From RFTU01 sp049423145 (GTDB lineage: Bacteria; Pseudomonadota; Gammaproteobacteria; Burkholderiales; Burkholderiaceae_C): a DNA stretch of 64,000 nucleotides. Location of the stretch: the NCBI GenBank assembly GCA_049423145.1, contig JBMSQF010000001.1, forward strand, positions 30,457 through 94,456, written 5' to 3'. Positions 27,333 to 35,764 of the stretch are shown piece after piece. Below the pieces are notes generated by a model that saw only the letters and a list, made by a program, of their open reading frames with translations, searched no databases and was not told where the DNA came from. How positions within the stretch are numbered: position 1 is the first letter of the stretch; every line of letters begins with the position of its first letter. Both the position numbers and the translations under genes were made by a program.

Positions 27333-27419
27333 TCACCCGTTGAGTTGATCTGCGCTCAGCCCCATCGCCCGGGCGGCGCGCACCAGCGTCTGCTGTCGGG
27401 GCTTTCGGCTTCGTTCCAT
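27333..27419 (-). pseudogene. Possible remnant of an XRE-type helix-turn-helix protein
   Basis: A 28-codon frame begins one base after the arfB stop. Its translation, MERSRKPRQQTLVRAARAMG followed by LSADQLNG, resembles the last helices of XRE/Cro-type DNA-binding domains (ExxRxxPxxxTLxRLAxALGLSxxxL). Nothing upstream in the frame supplies the first helices, because that part is occupied by arfB in another frame. It may be a decayed gene end or a chance match. Confidence 0.3.
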
Positions 27420-27420
27420 C

Positions 27421-27828
27421 TCACTCAACGCCCGAACGCCGCAGCGCCTTGACCCGTGCGTCTCGCGCCTTGGATTGCAGACGACGCTCCACGCTGGCGC
27501 GGGTGGGCCGCGTGGCGCGTCGCGTGGCAGGGATGTGGGCCGCTTGATCCAGAAGCTCCAGCAGGCGGCGCAGGGCGGCCTCACGGTTCATCGGGAGGCT
27601 GCGGTGTTCTTGGGCCTTGATGATGACCACACCTTCGCGGGTGATGCGTTGATCGCCCAGGGCCAACACGCGGGCCTTGAGGATGTCGGGCAGGGAGGAG
27701 GCGAGGACATCGAAGCGCAACTGGCTCGCATTGCTCACCTTGTTGATGTTTTGCCCGCCGGCGCCTTGCGCGCGGATGGCGCTGAACTCGAGCTCCGCGG
27801 GGTTCAGGCGGTAGGTGATGCGGGGCAT
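27421..27828 (-). CDS. arfB: Alternative ribosome-rescue factor ArfB
   Basis: A 135-residue peptidyl-tRNA hydrolase that releases peptides from stalled ribosomes. The GGQ catalytic motif is in RAQGAGGQNINKVSNA. The C-terminus is a lysine- and arginine-rich tail (RRATRPTRASVERRLQSKA...VKALRR) that inserts into the empty mRNA channel. The start ATG lies 25 bases inside the end of alr, so the two genes overlap and may be translationally coupled. Confidence 0.93.
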   Translation of the reverse strand: MPRITYRLNPAELEFSAIRAQGAGGQNINKVSNASQLRFDVLASSLPDILKARVLALGDQRITREGVVIIKAQEHRSLPMNREAALRRLLELLDQAAHIPATRRATRPTRASVERRLQSKARDARVKALRRSGVE

Positions 27829-28922
27829 GGTGCGGTGGACACCGGCACGCGCGTTGCCAAGGCGCACATCAATTCGTAGCCAATGGTGCCGGCGGCCTGC
27901 GCGACATCGTCGATCGACAGGACTTCGCCCTGTGGCCCATAGCCCCACAACGTGACGTCGCTGCCCCATCCGGCTGTGGGTGCGGGCGTCAAGTCGACGG
28001 TGATCAGGTCCATGCTCACGCGGCCGACCAGCTCGCACCGCACGCCATCGACCAACACCGGGGTGCCGGTGGGGGCGTGGCGGGGATAGCCGTCTGCATA
28101 GCCGCAGGCCACGATGCCGATGCGCGTCGCGCGCGTGGCGGTGTAGGTGCTGCCGTAGCCCACCGTGTCTCCGGGCTGAAGATGCTGCAGGCCGATGAGC
28201 CGGCTGCGCAGGGTCATGGTGGGCTTGAGGTTCCAGGATGCAAGGGACCCGAGCGGGGCATCCGGGGCGCTGCCATAGAGCATGATGCCCGCGCGGACCC
28301 AATCGGCACTGGCGCCCGCCTGCTGCCCATACCGCAGAACGGCGGCGCTGTTGGATAGGCTGCGTTCTCCCGGCAGGTCCGCGGTGGCCTGCGAGAAGGC
28401 CTGCACCTGATGGGCGATGCCGCGTGGGCCATCGGCGTCGGAGAAGTGCGTCATCAGGGAGATTTCATCCACCTGTGGCAGCGCATTGAGCCGCGCCCAG
28501 GCGCCGCGCAAGGCGGCTTCGGTGAAACCCAGTCGGTTCATGCCGCTGTTCATTTTCAGGAACACGCGGTGCGGCACCTGGGTCTTGTGCGCGGCCAACC
28601 AGTCGATTTGCTCGGTCGTGTGGACCACATGCCACAAACCCAGTCGCGAGCACCATTCCAGATCACGCGGCTCGAAACAACCTTCGAGCAGCAGGATCGG
28701 CCCACGCCAGTCCAAGTCGCGCAGCCGGCGGGCCTCGTCGAAGTCCAGCAGCGCAAATCCGTCCGCGCGGCGCAGGCCCTCGAGTGCGCGCTCCAGGCCG
28801 TGTCCATAGGCATTGGCCTTGACCACCGCCCATGTGCGTGCGTCCGGTGCATGGGCCTGCGCCTGGGCCAGGTTGTGCGCCAGCGCGTCGGGGTGGATGA
28901 GGGCCTGGATGGGGCGGGGCAT
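27804..28922 (-). CDS. alr: Alanine racemase
   Basis: A 372-residue fold-type III PLP enzyme that converts L-Ala to D-Ala for peptidoglycan. The PLP lysine is in WAVVKANAYGHG (about residue 36), GYGSTYTA carries the second catalytic Tyr, and the NRLGF, RAGIMLYG and VGRVSMDL blocks are all present. Length matches the family. The 3' end overlaps arfB. Confidence 0.95.
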   Translation of the reverse strand: MPRPIQALIHPDALAHNLAQAQAHAPDARTWAVVKANAYGHGLERALEGLRRADGFALLDFDEARRLRDLDWRGPILLLEGCFEPRDLEWCSRLGLWHVVHTTEQIDWLAAHKTQVPHRVFLKMNSGMNRLGFTEAALRGAWARLNALPQVDEISLMTHFSDADGPRGIAHQVQAFSQATADLPGERSLSNSAAVLRYGQQAGASADWVRAGIMLYGSAPDAPLGSLASWNLKPTMTLRSRLIGLQHLQPGDTVGYGSTYTATRATRIGIVACGYADGYPRHAPTGTPVLVDGVRCELVGRVSMDLITVDLTPAPTAGWGSDVTLWGYGPQGEVLSIDDVAQAAGTIGYELMCALATRVPVSTAPCPASPTA

Positions 28923-28994
28923 GGGGACATGATCCTACAGACTGTCGGGGTATGCGGCGGCATCGCACAAGGCGTCGGTGCTATAACCTGGGAG

Positions 28995-29612
28995 ATGGAA
29001 GTCTTCAATTTCCTGATGCCCATCTTCACCGAGTACGGCTACATCGCCGTCTTCGTGATGCTGCTCATCTGCGGATTCGGGGTGCCGGTGCCGGAGGACG
29101 TGACCCTGGTGACCGGTGGCGTGATTGCCGGCCTGGGCTATGCCGATCCCCATGTCATGTTCGCGGTGGGCATGGCCGGTGTGCTCGTCGGCGACGGCCT
29201 CATCTTCACCCTGGGCCGCGTGTACGGTCAGCGCCTTCAAACGCTGCCGGGTTTTCGGAAAGTGCTCACGCCCGAGCGTTTCGAAAAGGCCGCCCAGCTG
29301 TTTCAAAAGTACGGCAAGTGGGTGATGTTCGTGGCGCGATTTCTGCCAGGCCTGCGCACACCGGTGTTCTTCAGCGCGGGCATGTCGCGCCGGGTCTCCT
29401 TCGGGACATGGTTCGTCATGGACGGTTTTGCAGCCCTGATCAGCGTGCCGATCTGGGTGTACCTGGGTTATTTCGGCGCACTGAACCGGGATTGGATGTT
29501 CAGTGTCCTGCGCCAGTTCCAGGTGGGCATCTTCATCCTGTTGGGCATCGGCGCGGTGGTGCTGGGGGTCATCTGGTGGCGCCGCCGCAAGGCCTCGCAG
29601 CTGCAGCCCTAG
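28995..29612 (+). CDS. DedA-family membrane protein
   Basis: A 205-residue DedA/SNARE-associated protein with several membrane helices. Family landmarks are the re-entrant region PVPEDVTLVTGG and the basic-aromatic signature VMFVARFLPGLRTPVFFSAGMSR. DedA proteins are implicated in undecaprenyl-phosphate or phospholipid flipping and envelope integrity. Start at 28995 follows GGGAG. A TATAAC -10-like element sits about 15 bases upstream, so its messenger may have a very short leader. Confidence 0.88.
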   Translation: MEVFNFLMPIFTEYGYIAVFVMLLICGFGVPVPEDVTLVTGGVIAGLGYADPHVMFAVGMAGVLVGDGLIFTLGRVYGQRLQTLPGFRKVLTPERFEKAAQLFQKYGKWVMFVARFLPGLRTPVFFSAGMSRRVSFGTWFVMDGFAALISVPIWVYLGYFGALNRDWMFSVLRQFQVGIFILLGIGAVVLGVIWWRRRKASQLQP

Positions 29613-30451
29613 TCGTCAACGCGCTGGTGTGGGGTTTGTCGTGGTGGCCGTTTCGCCACCTCGATGAACGCGGCCTGCACCCGCTGTGGGCGACCACCCT
29701 GGTTTACGCGGCCATTTCCATCCTGCTCCTGGCGGTGCGCCCGCGAAGCGTCCTGGAACTGCTGCGTCCCAGCGCCCTGTGGGTGCTGATTGCCGCGGCC
29801 GGCACCACCAACGCGGCCTTCAATTGGGCGGTGAGCATCGGTGACGTGGTGCGCGTGGTGTTGCTCTTCTACCTGATGCCCTTGTGGGCGGTGCTCCTCG
29901 CGCGTGTGCTGCTCCAGGAGGCGATCACGCCGCGAGCCCTGCTGCGGGTGGCCCTGGGGCTGCTGGGTGCGTTGATCGTGCTGTGGCCACCGGAAGGGGC
30001 GACGGCGCTGGGTGCGGCTTTCAGTCTTGCCGATGCATTGGCCCTGATCGGCGGGTTTTCCTTCGCGCTGAACAACATCATGGTGCGGCGCGAGCAGGAC
30101 CGCAGCGAAGCTGCGCGGGCAGCGGCCATGTTCATCGGCGGTGCCCTGGTGGCCGGTATGGTGGGCGTGGCGCTTCAGGCCGCGGGATCCATTCCTGCAC
30201 CGCTGTGGAGGGACGCATCACAGTGGTGGCCTTGGGCCGCGGGTCTGAGTGCGGCCTTTCTGGCGGCCAACCTCTGCCTGCAGTTCGGTGCTTCGCGGCT
30301 ACCGGCACATCGCACGGCCGTCATCATGCTCACCGAGGTGCTCTTCGCCTCCGCATCGGCCGTCGCACTGGGCGCCGGCACCCTGGGGCCGGCACTGCTC
30401 TTGGGCGGCGCCTGCATTCTGGCCTCGGCCTGGCTGGCGGCCTGGGACTGA
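29576..30451 (+). CDS. EamA/DMT-family permease
   Basis: A protein of about 291 residues with around ten membrane helices in two EamA repeats (first repeat ALVVNALVWGLSWWPFRHLD onward, second from ALALIGGFSFALNNIMVRRE). DMT permeases export amino acids or other metabolites. No ATG precedes the first helix. The most likely start is the GTG at 29576, inside the last 37 bases of dedA, which implies coupled translation. The exact start is uncertain. Confidence 0.8.
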   Translation: MAPPQGLAAAALVVNALVWGLSWWPFRHLDERGLHPLWATTLVYAAISILLLAVRPRSVLELLRPSALWVLIAAAGTTNAAFNWAVSIGDVVRVVLLFYLMPLWAVLLARVLLQEAITPRALLRVALGLLGALIVLWPPEGATALGAAFSLADALALIGGFSFALNNIMVRREQDRSEAARAAAMFIGGALVAGMVGVALQAAGSIPAPLWRDASQWWPWAAGLSAAFLAANLCLQFGASRLPAHRTAVIMLTEVLFASASAVALGAGTLGPALLLGGACILASAWLAAWD

Positions 30452-30537
30452 GCACGCGCAGCCCCCTTGAGGCCCGCGGGCCACCTGTCGCAACCCCGCA
30501 CCGGCGCCCGAGGCCGGCCCTGCATTACGATCCATCC

Positions 30538-31023
30538 ATGGACAAGACCCTGAGCGATTTCGAGGCCACCGATATCACGGGGCGCAGCGTGCCCCTGGCC
30601 GAATTCAAGGGCCGCGTGGTTCTGGTGGTCAACACGGCCAGCGCCTGTGGATTCACCCCGCAGTTCGCCGGGCTGGAGGCGCTGTGGCAGCAATTTGGGG
30701 CCCGGGGTTTGAGCGTGATCGGCTTTCCCTGCAACCAATTCGGTGGACAAGATCCCAAGGACAACGCCGAGATTGCCGCCTTCTGCCAGCGCCATTACGG
30801 CGTCTCCTTTCCGATGATGGCCAAGATCCAGGTCAACGGGCCGGAGGCGCACCCCCTGTTCCAATGGCTCAAGCAACAGGCCCCAGGGTTGCTGGGTTCT
30901 CAGGGCATCAAGTGGAACTTCACCAAGTTCCTGGTCGGTCGCGATGGCCGGGTCATCCGCCGGTACGCGCCGCAGGATGCGCCGTCCAAGTTGGCAGCGG
31001 ACATTGAAGCGGCTTTGGGTTGA
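30538..31023 (+). CDS. Glutathione peroxidase (Cys type)
   Basis: A 161-residue thioredoxin-fold peroxidase. The catalytic tetrad is visible: Cys in VNTASACGFTPQF (in place of selenocysteine), Gln in GFPCNQFGGQ, and Trp-Asn in IKWNFTKFLV. Bacterial Cys-type enzymes often use thioredoxin to reduce lipid or alkyl peroxides. It is 3 bases upstream of the aminotransferase gene and probably co-transcribed with it. Confidence 0.93.
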   Translation: MDKTLSDFEATDITGRSVPLAEFKGRVVLVVNTASACGFTPQFAGLEALWQQFGARGLSVIGFPCNQFGGQDPKDNAEIAAFCQRHYGVSFPMMAKIQVNGPEAHPLFQWLKQQAPGLLGSQGIKWNFTKFLVGRDGRVIRRYAPQDAPSKLAADIEAALG

Positions 31024-31026
31024 GTC

Positions 31027-32217
31027 ATGTTTGAGCACATCACACCCTATGCGGGCGACCCCATCTTCGCCCTGGTGGACGCTTTCAACCGCGATGAGCG
31101 CGCCCACAAGGTCAACCTGTCGATCGGCATCTACTTCGACGAGCAGGGGCGCCTGCCGGTGCTGCCCAGCGTGCAGGAGGCCGAGCGGCGCATCCTGGCC
31201 GAAGGCGGGCCCAAGCCCTACCTGCCGATGGAGGGTGAGGCAGCCTGCCGTGCGCAGGTGCAGCATCTGTTGCTGGGTGCGGGCCACCCGGCGCTGACCG
31301 AGGGCCGCGTGGCCACCATTCAGACGGTCGGCTCTTCGGGCGGCCTGAAGGTGGGGGCCGACTTCCTGCGGACCTGGCTGCCGGACAGCGCGGTTTGGGT
31401 GAGCGACCCCACCTGGGACAACCACCGTTCCATGTTCGAGGGCAGCGGTTTTGCGGTCCACACCTATCCCTACTACGACAGCCAAACGGGCGGCTTGCGT
31501 TTTGCCGAGATGCTCGCCCGCTTGCGCAGCCTGCCGCCGCGCAGCATCGTGCTGCTGCACGCCTGTTGCCACAACCCCACCGGCGTGGATCTCAGCGCCG
31601 CACAATGGGACGTGCTGATTCCGGTCCTACGGGAGCGCCAACTGCTGCCGTATCTGGACTTGGCCTATCAGGGGTTTGGCGATGGCATCGATGAAGATGC
31701 CCACTCGGTTCGGGCCTTGGCTGCATCCGGCCTGACCTGCTTCGTGGCCAATTCCTTTTCCAAGAGCATGAGCGTGTATGGCGAGCGCTGCGGCGCCTTG
31801 TCGGCGGTGTGCGCCACGCCGGCCGAAGCCGACCTCGTGATGGGCCAGCTGCGCTACACGGTGCGGCGTATCTACTCCAGCCCGGCGATCCACGCCGCGC
31901 GTCTGGTGGCGCATGTGTTGGGCGATGCGGATTTGCGTGCCCGCTGGCAAGACGAACTGGCGCAGATGCGGCAGCGGATGGTGGCGGTGCGCAGCGCCTT
32001 GCATGAACAGCTCTCGGCGCTGCGCCCTGATCGTGACTTTGGTTTCTTGCTCAGCCAGCGCGGCATGTTCAGCTACACCGGCCTGAGCGCAGGACAGGTC
32101 GATCGGTTGCGCGAGGAGCATGCGGTGTACCTGATCCGGTCGGGACGCCTGTGTGTGGCGGGGCTGACGCAGGCCAACGTCGCCCGTGTCGCGCGCGCCT
32201 TGTCCGAAGTGTTCTGA
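31027..32217 (+). CDS. Aspartate/aromatic amino acid aminotransferase
   Basis: A 396-residue fold-type I PLP transaminase of the AspC/TyrB branch. Conserved blocks: the N-terminal FNRDERAHKVNLSIGIY, the PLP-contacting HACCHNPTGVDLS, the aldimine lysine in NSFSKSMSVYGERCG, YSSPAIHAARLV, and the carboxylate-binding Arg in LIRSGRLCVAGL. It transfers amino groups between Asp or aromatic amino acids and 2-oxoglutarate. AspC and TyrB specificity cannot be separated by reading alone. Confidence 0.92.
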   Translation: MFEHITPYAGDPIFALVDAFNRDERAHKVNLSIGIYFDEQGRLPVLPSVQEAERRILAEGGPKPYLPMEGEAACRAQVQHLLLGAGHPALTEGRVATIQTVGSSGGLKVGADFLRTWLPDSAVWVSDPTWDNHRSMFEGSGFAVHTYPYYDSQTGGLRFAEMLARLRSLPPRSIVLLHACCHNPTGVDLSAAQWDVLIPVLRERQLLPYLDLAYQGFGDGIDEDAHSVRALAASGLTCFVANSFSKSMSVYGERCGALSAVCATPAEADLVMGQLRYTVRRIYSSPAIHAARLVAHVLGDADLRARWQDELAQMRQRMVAVRSALHEQLSALRPDRDFGFLLSQRGMFSYTGLSAGQVDRLREEHAVYLIRSGRLCVAGLTQANVARVARALSEVF

Positions 32218-32271
32218 GCGGCACCGAGGCGAACCGCCCGGCCTGCCCCTGTCTTGGCGCCAGGTGAACCC

Positions 32272-33849
32272 ATGAGCCGTTGCTTGGTATGGCTCAAGCG
32301 CGATCTGCGACTGCATGACCATGCGCCATTGGCCGCGGCCGTGCAGGGGCCCGCCGCTGCGCTGTGGATCTTCGAACCGGAGTGGTTGAACAGCCCGGAG
32401 TTTCATCCGCGGCAATGGGCTTTTGCGCGCGCCTGCATCGCGTCCATGCGGCGGCAGTTGGCGGGACGCGGCCTGCCGCTGTTGGTGCGCGTCGGGTCTG
32501 CGGTTGCGGTGCTCCGCGAACTGCATGCACAGCACGGCTTCGATCGCTTGCTCAGCCACGAGGAGACGGGGCCGGGCTGGACCTATGAGCGCGACCGGGC
32601 CGTGGGGGCTTGGTGCCGCGACCGCGGCGTGATCTGGCAGGAGTGGTCCCAACACGGCGTGGTCCGGCGCCTGCGCAGCCGCAGCGGCTGGGCATCGCGA
32701 TGGACGGCCCGTATGGACGCCGCGCTGGTGGAAACGCCCCGTGCCTGGACACCCTGGATCGGGGTCGATGAGGGTGAACTGCCGGCCGACCACGACGCGC
32801 CCGTTCATGCCGTCGGCGGTGAGGCGGCCGGCTTCGCCTTGTTGGAGGATTTCCTGCGGGGCCGTGGCCGTGGCTATCGGCGATCCTTGTCGAGTCCCTT
32901 GACGGCCGAGTCGGGTTGCAGCCGCATCAGCGCACACCTGGCCTTTGGGGCCTTGAGCCTGCGCTGGGTACACCAACGCACCGAGGCGGCCATTGCCGCT
33001 GCGCGGGAGAACGGCGACCGGGCGCTGTCCTCGGGTCTGCGCGGGTTTGCCGGTCGATTGCGCTGGCACTGCCACTTCATGCAAAAGCTGGAGTCCGAGC
33101 CCGCGATCGAGTTTCGCCACTTCGCCCGTTCCTGCGATGGGCTGCGTCCTGGTGAAGACAAGCCCGAGGCACCGGTCTGGGGCCCCACGCAGGCGGCTCG
33201 GCTGCAGGCCTGGTGCGATGGTCAGACGGGCTTTCCGATGGTGGATGCCTGCATGCGCAGCCTCAATGCCACCGGTTGGTTGAACTTTCGAATGCGCGCG
33301 ATGCTGGTGAGCTTTGCGTCCTACCATCTGTGGTTGCACTGGCGACGCACCGGGCTGCACTTGGCGCGCCAGTTCACGGATTTCGAGGCCGGCATCCACT
33401 GGAGCCAGATGCAGATGCAAAGCGGCACCACGGGCATCAACACGCTGAGGATCTATTCGCCCACCAAGCAGGCGCTGGACCAGGACCCGCAGGGCGCGTT
33501 CATCCGTCGCTGGGTGCCGGAGCTGGCGGCGGTGCCCTTGGCCTGCTTGCACCGACCCTGGACCATGGATGCGTCCGTGCAGGCCGCCAGCGGCTGCCGC
33601 TTGGGGCGGGACTATCCCGAGCCGATCGTCGACGAGCCGGCCGCAGCCCGGGCGGCGAAGGAGGCGATGTTTGGTTTGCGCAAAGGCCGCAATGCCCAGG
33701 CCGAAGCCGACCGCATCCAGGACCGACACGGTTCGCGCAAGAGCGGACTCCCCCAGACGGGAGGGGGACGCCGCAGGAGGTCGGCGGATACCCAACTGGA
33801 TCTCTTCGGCATGCCAGGCGTGCCACCATCGGGCCATGAGCCGGGGTGA
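32272..33849 (+). CDS. Cryptochrome/photolyase family flavoprotein with antenna domain
   Basis: A 525-residue protein starting with the photolyase antenna domain (CLVWLKRDLRLHDHAPLAAA) and ending with the FAD-binding domain. The FAD domain has HLAFGALSLRW, GQTGFPMVDACMRSLNATGW and FRMRAMLVSFASYHLWLHW. In place of the usual DGDLAxNNxxWQW block it has TDFEAGIHWSQMQMQSGTTG...RIYSPTKQ, a divergent subfamily signature, so light-driven repair versus sensing cannot be decided. The C-terminal 60 residues are basic and low complexity. Its end overlaps the DUF2256 gene by 14 bases, and that gene overlaps the FeS photolyase, forming one coupled module. Confidence 0.88.
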   Translation: MSRCLVWLKRDLRLHDHAPLAAAVQGPAAALWIFEPEWLNSPEFHPRQWAFARACIASMRRQLAGRGLPLLVRVGSAVAVLRELHAQHGFDRLLSHEETGPGWTYERDRAVGAWCRDRGVIWQEWSQHGVVRRLRSRSGWASRWTARMDAALVETPRAWTPWIGVDEGELPADHDAPVHAVGGEAAGFALLEDFLRGRGRGYRRSLSSPLTAESGCSRISAHLAFGALSLRWVHQRTEAAIAAARENGDRALSSGLRGFAGRLRWHCHFMQKLESEPAIEFRHFARSCDGLRPGEDKPEAPVWGPTQAARLQAWCDGQTGFPMVDACMRSLNATGWLNFRMRAMLVSFASYHLWLHWRRTGLHLARQFTDFEAGIHWSQMQMQSGTTGINTLRIYSPTKQALDQDPQGAFIRRWVPELAAVPLACLHRPWTMDASVQAASGCRLGRDYPEPIVDEPAAARAAKEAMFGLRKGRNAQAEADRIQDRHGSRKSGLPQTGGGRRRRSADTQLDLFGMPGVPPSGHEPG

Positions 33850-34018
33850 CCACAAGCGCAGTGACCAGGCCGCGGGCTTTCGCGGCAACAAGAACCAACT
33901 GCCCACCAAGCCTTGTGTGACCTGTGGGCGCCCCATGACCTGGCGCAAGGCCTGGGCGCGCAACTGGGACGAGGTCAAGCACTGTTCCGACGCCTGTCGC
34001 AAAGGCCGAAAGCCGTGA
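33836..34018 (+). CDS. DUF2256 zinc-ribbon-like small protein
   Basis: A 60-residue basic protein with a four-cysteine pattern, CVTCGRPMTWRKAWARNWDE followed by VKHCSDAC (C-x2-C and C-x3-C), characteristic of DUF2256. The family commonly travels with cryptochrome/photolyase genes, and no function has been shown as far as I know. It overlaps the genes on both sides (14 bases upstream, GTGA downstream), which ties its synthesis to theirs. A DNA- or partner-binding accessory role is inference. Confidence 0.88.
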   Translation: MSRGDHKRSDQAAGFRGNKNQLPTKPCVTCGRPMTWRKAWARNWDEVKHCSDACRKGRKP

Positions 34019-35565
34019 CCCGTCGATTGATCCTGGTCCTGGGTGACCAACTCGACTTCAGCGCCTCCTGTTTCGATGGCGCCGACCCGTTACAGGACGT
34101 GGTATGGATGGCCGAAGTGGACGAGGAGTCCACACACGTCTGGTCGTCCAAGCCGCGCATGGCGCTGTTTCTCTCAGCCATGCGCCACCACCGAGAGGCC
34201 CTGCGGGCACGGGGTTGGACCGTCGATTACCGCTGCCTGGAGGACGCCGGCAACCGGGGCTCGCTGCCGGCGGAGTTGACCGCGGCCCTCGCTCGCCACA
34301 GCCCGGAGTTGTTGGTGATGACGGCGCCGGGCGACTGGCGCGTCCTGGATGCGCTCAAACGGGTGGCCACTGACACCGGTGTATCCCTGGAGATCCGGGA
34401 AGACCGCCACTTCTTCAGCACCGTGCGCGAATTCGCCGCCCACGCTCGAGGCCGCAAGCAGTTGCGGCTGGAGTTCTGGTACCGAGCGCTTCGCCGTCAA
34501 CATGGCGTGCTGATGGATGGCGACGAGCCGGCCGGTGGTCAATGGAATTTCGATGCCGACAACCGCGAGGCCTTTGGCAAGGATGGCCCACCACCCATCC
34601 CCGAGCCCTGTCGGTTCGAGCCTGACGCGATCACCCGCGAGGTCATCGCCTTGGTCGAGAGGCGCTTTGCCCAGCACCCTGGCCAACTGGATTCATTTGC
34701 CTGGCCCGTCACGCGCGATCAGGCGCTGCAGGCGCTCACCGTCTTTGTCGAACAGCGACTGCCCCAGTTTGGGCGCTGGCAAGATGCGCTGTGGGAAGGG
34801 CAGGCGTGGCTGTTTCATTCGCACCTGTCGGCCGCCTTGAACCTGAAACTCCTCACGCCACATGAGGTGGTGCAGGCGGCACAAGCCGCATGGCGAGAGG
34901 GCCGTGTCGATCTGGCTTCAGCTGAAGGCTTCATCCGCCAGATACTGGGCTGGCGCGAATACGTGCGGGGCATCTACTGGCTGCACATGCCGCAGTACCT
35001 GGAGCGCAATGCCTTGGGCGCGACCCGACCCCTGCCGGCTTTCTTCTGGACGGGCGACACCGACATGGCCTGCCTGCGGGACGCGCTCAAGCAGACGCTG
35101 AACCACGGATACGCCCACCACATCCAGCGGCTGATGGTCACGGGCTTGTACCTCTTGCTGCTGGGTGTGGACCCCAAGGCGGTGCACGCTTGGTACCTGA
35201 GCGTCTATGTGGACGCGGTGGAGTGGGTGGAGTTGCCCAACTCGCTGGGCATGAGTCAGTTTGCCGATGGCGGGCTGATGGCCAGCAAGCCCTATGTGGC
35301 CACCGGCAAGTACATCCAGCGCATGAGCAACCACTGCAAGGGTTGCCGCTTTGACCCCGCGCAGGCCACGGGCGACCAGGCCTGCCCCTACACGACGCTC
35401 TACTGGGACTTCCTGATCCGGCACGAGGCGGTGTTGGCCCAGAACCCCCGGATGGTGATGCAGGTGAAGAATCTGGCGCGGCTGTCCGACGAGCGTCGCA
35501 CCGCGATTGCCGCCAGCGCGGCTGCGCACGCCCTGGGCGCGGTGGGCCGGGAACCGCCGGTCTAG
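34015..35565 (+). CDS. FeS-type bacterial photolyase/cryptochrome (PhrB/CryB-like)
   Basis: A 516-residue protein of the photolyase-related (DPRP) family that repairs (6-4) photoproducts in the characterised Agrobacterium homologue. It starts RRLILVLGDQLD, as that family does. Four cysteines suited to a [4Fe-4S] cluster are at about residues 353 (MACLRDA), 441 and 444 (NHCKGC) and 457 (ACPYTT). Their spacing is the same as that known for Agrobacterium PhrB. The GTG start at 34015 overlaps the DUF2256 stop. It ends the photolyase module, and a hairpin-rich region follows. Confidence 0.92.
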   Translation: MTRRLILVLGDQLDFSASCFDGADPLQDVVWMAEVDEESTHVWSSKPRMALFLSAMRHHREALRARGWTVDYRCLEDAGNRGSLPAELTAALARHSPELLVMTAPGDWRVLDALKRVATDTGVSLEIREDRHFFSTVREFAAHARGRKQLRLEFWYRALRRQHGVLMDGDEPAGGQWNFDADNREAFGKDGPPPIPEPCRFEPDAITREVIALVERRFAQHPGQLDSFAWPVTRDQALQALTVFVEQRLPQFGRWQDALWEGQAWLFHSHLSAALNLKLLTPHEVVQAAQAAWREGRVDLASAEGFIRQILGWREYVRGIYWLHMPQYLERNALGATRPLPAFFWTGDTDMACLRDALKQTLNHGYAHHIQRLMVTGLYLLLLGVDPKAVHAWYLSVYVDAVEWVELPNSLGMSQFADGGLMASKPYVATGKYIQRMSNHCKGCRFDPAQATGDQACPYTTLYWDFLIRHEAVLAQNPRMVMQVKNLARLSDERRTAIAASAAAHALGAVGREPPV

Positions 35566-35569
35566 AGAG

Positions 35570-35649
35570 GGTGCCCTCCCGTCTCGGAGGCAGGGGTTCG
35601 CCAGCCTGAGGCCCTCAGGCAGAAGGGCACCGGGAAGCCCCCGGGGGCT
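35570..35649 (+). other. Hairpin-rich intergenic element between photolyase and liv operons
   Basis: GGTGCCCT (35570-35577) pairs perfectly with AGGGCACC (35624-35631), enclosing a perfect hairpin GCCTGAG-gcc-CTCAGGC (35604-35620). An alternative hairpin CCTCC/GGAGG (35575-35579 with 35586-35590) would compete with the outer stem. A self-complementary AGCCCCCGGGGGCT follows at 35636-35649. No U-tract is present. It is either a terminator/processing region of the photolyase module or a leader of livH. A TCTAAT -10-like element at 35669-35674 favours the former. Confidence 0.4.
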
Positions 35650-35764
35650 CCTGGATGTCCGCTTGGTGTCTAATCCCGCCCCATTGCGGTCGCCGTTTGA
35701 AAGCGGCGGCCTCGCGGTTTTCCGCGCTGCCGGCTGGTTCGGTCTGTGGTGCAGGACAGAGGCG

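Noticed and set aside
30175..31605. A minus-strand open frame opposite the DMT permease, glutathione peroxidase and aminotransferase
   Set aside because: It crosses three well-supported plus-strand genes and has no recognisable domain.
31627..34050. A minus-strand open frame of about 800 codons opposite the aminotransferase and photolyase genes
   Set aside because: It spans two clear plus-strand genes and their spacer, has no recognised domain, and is rich in Arg, Gln, His and Gly as expected for antisense of G+C-rich coding DNA.
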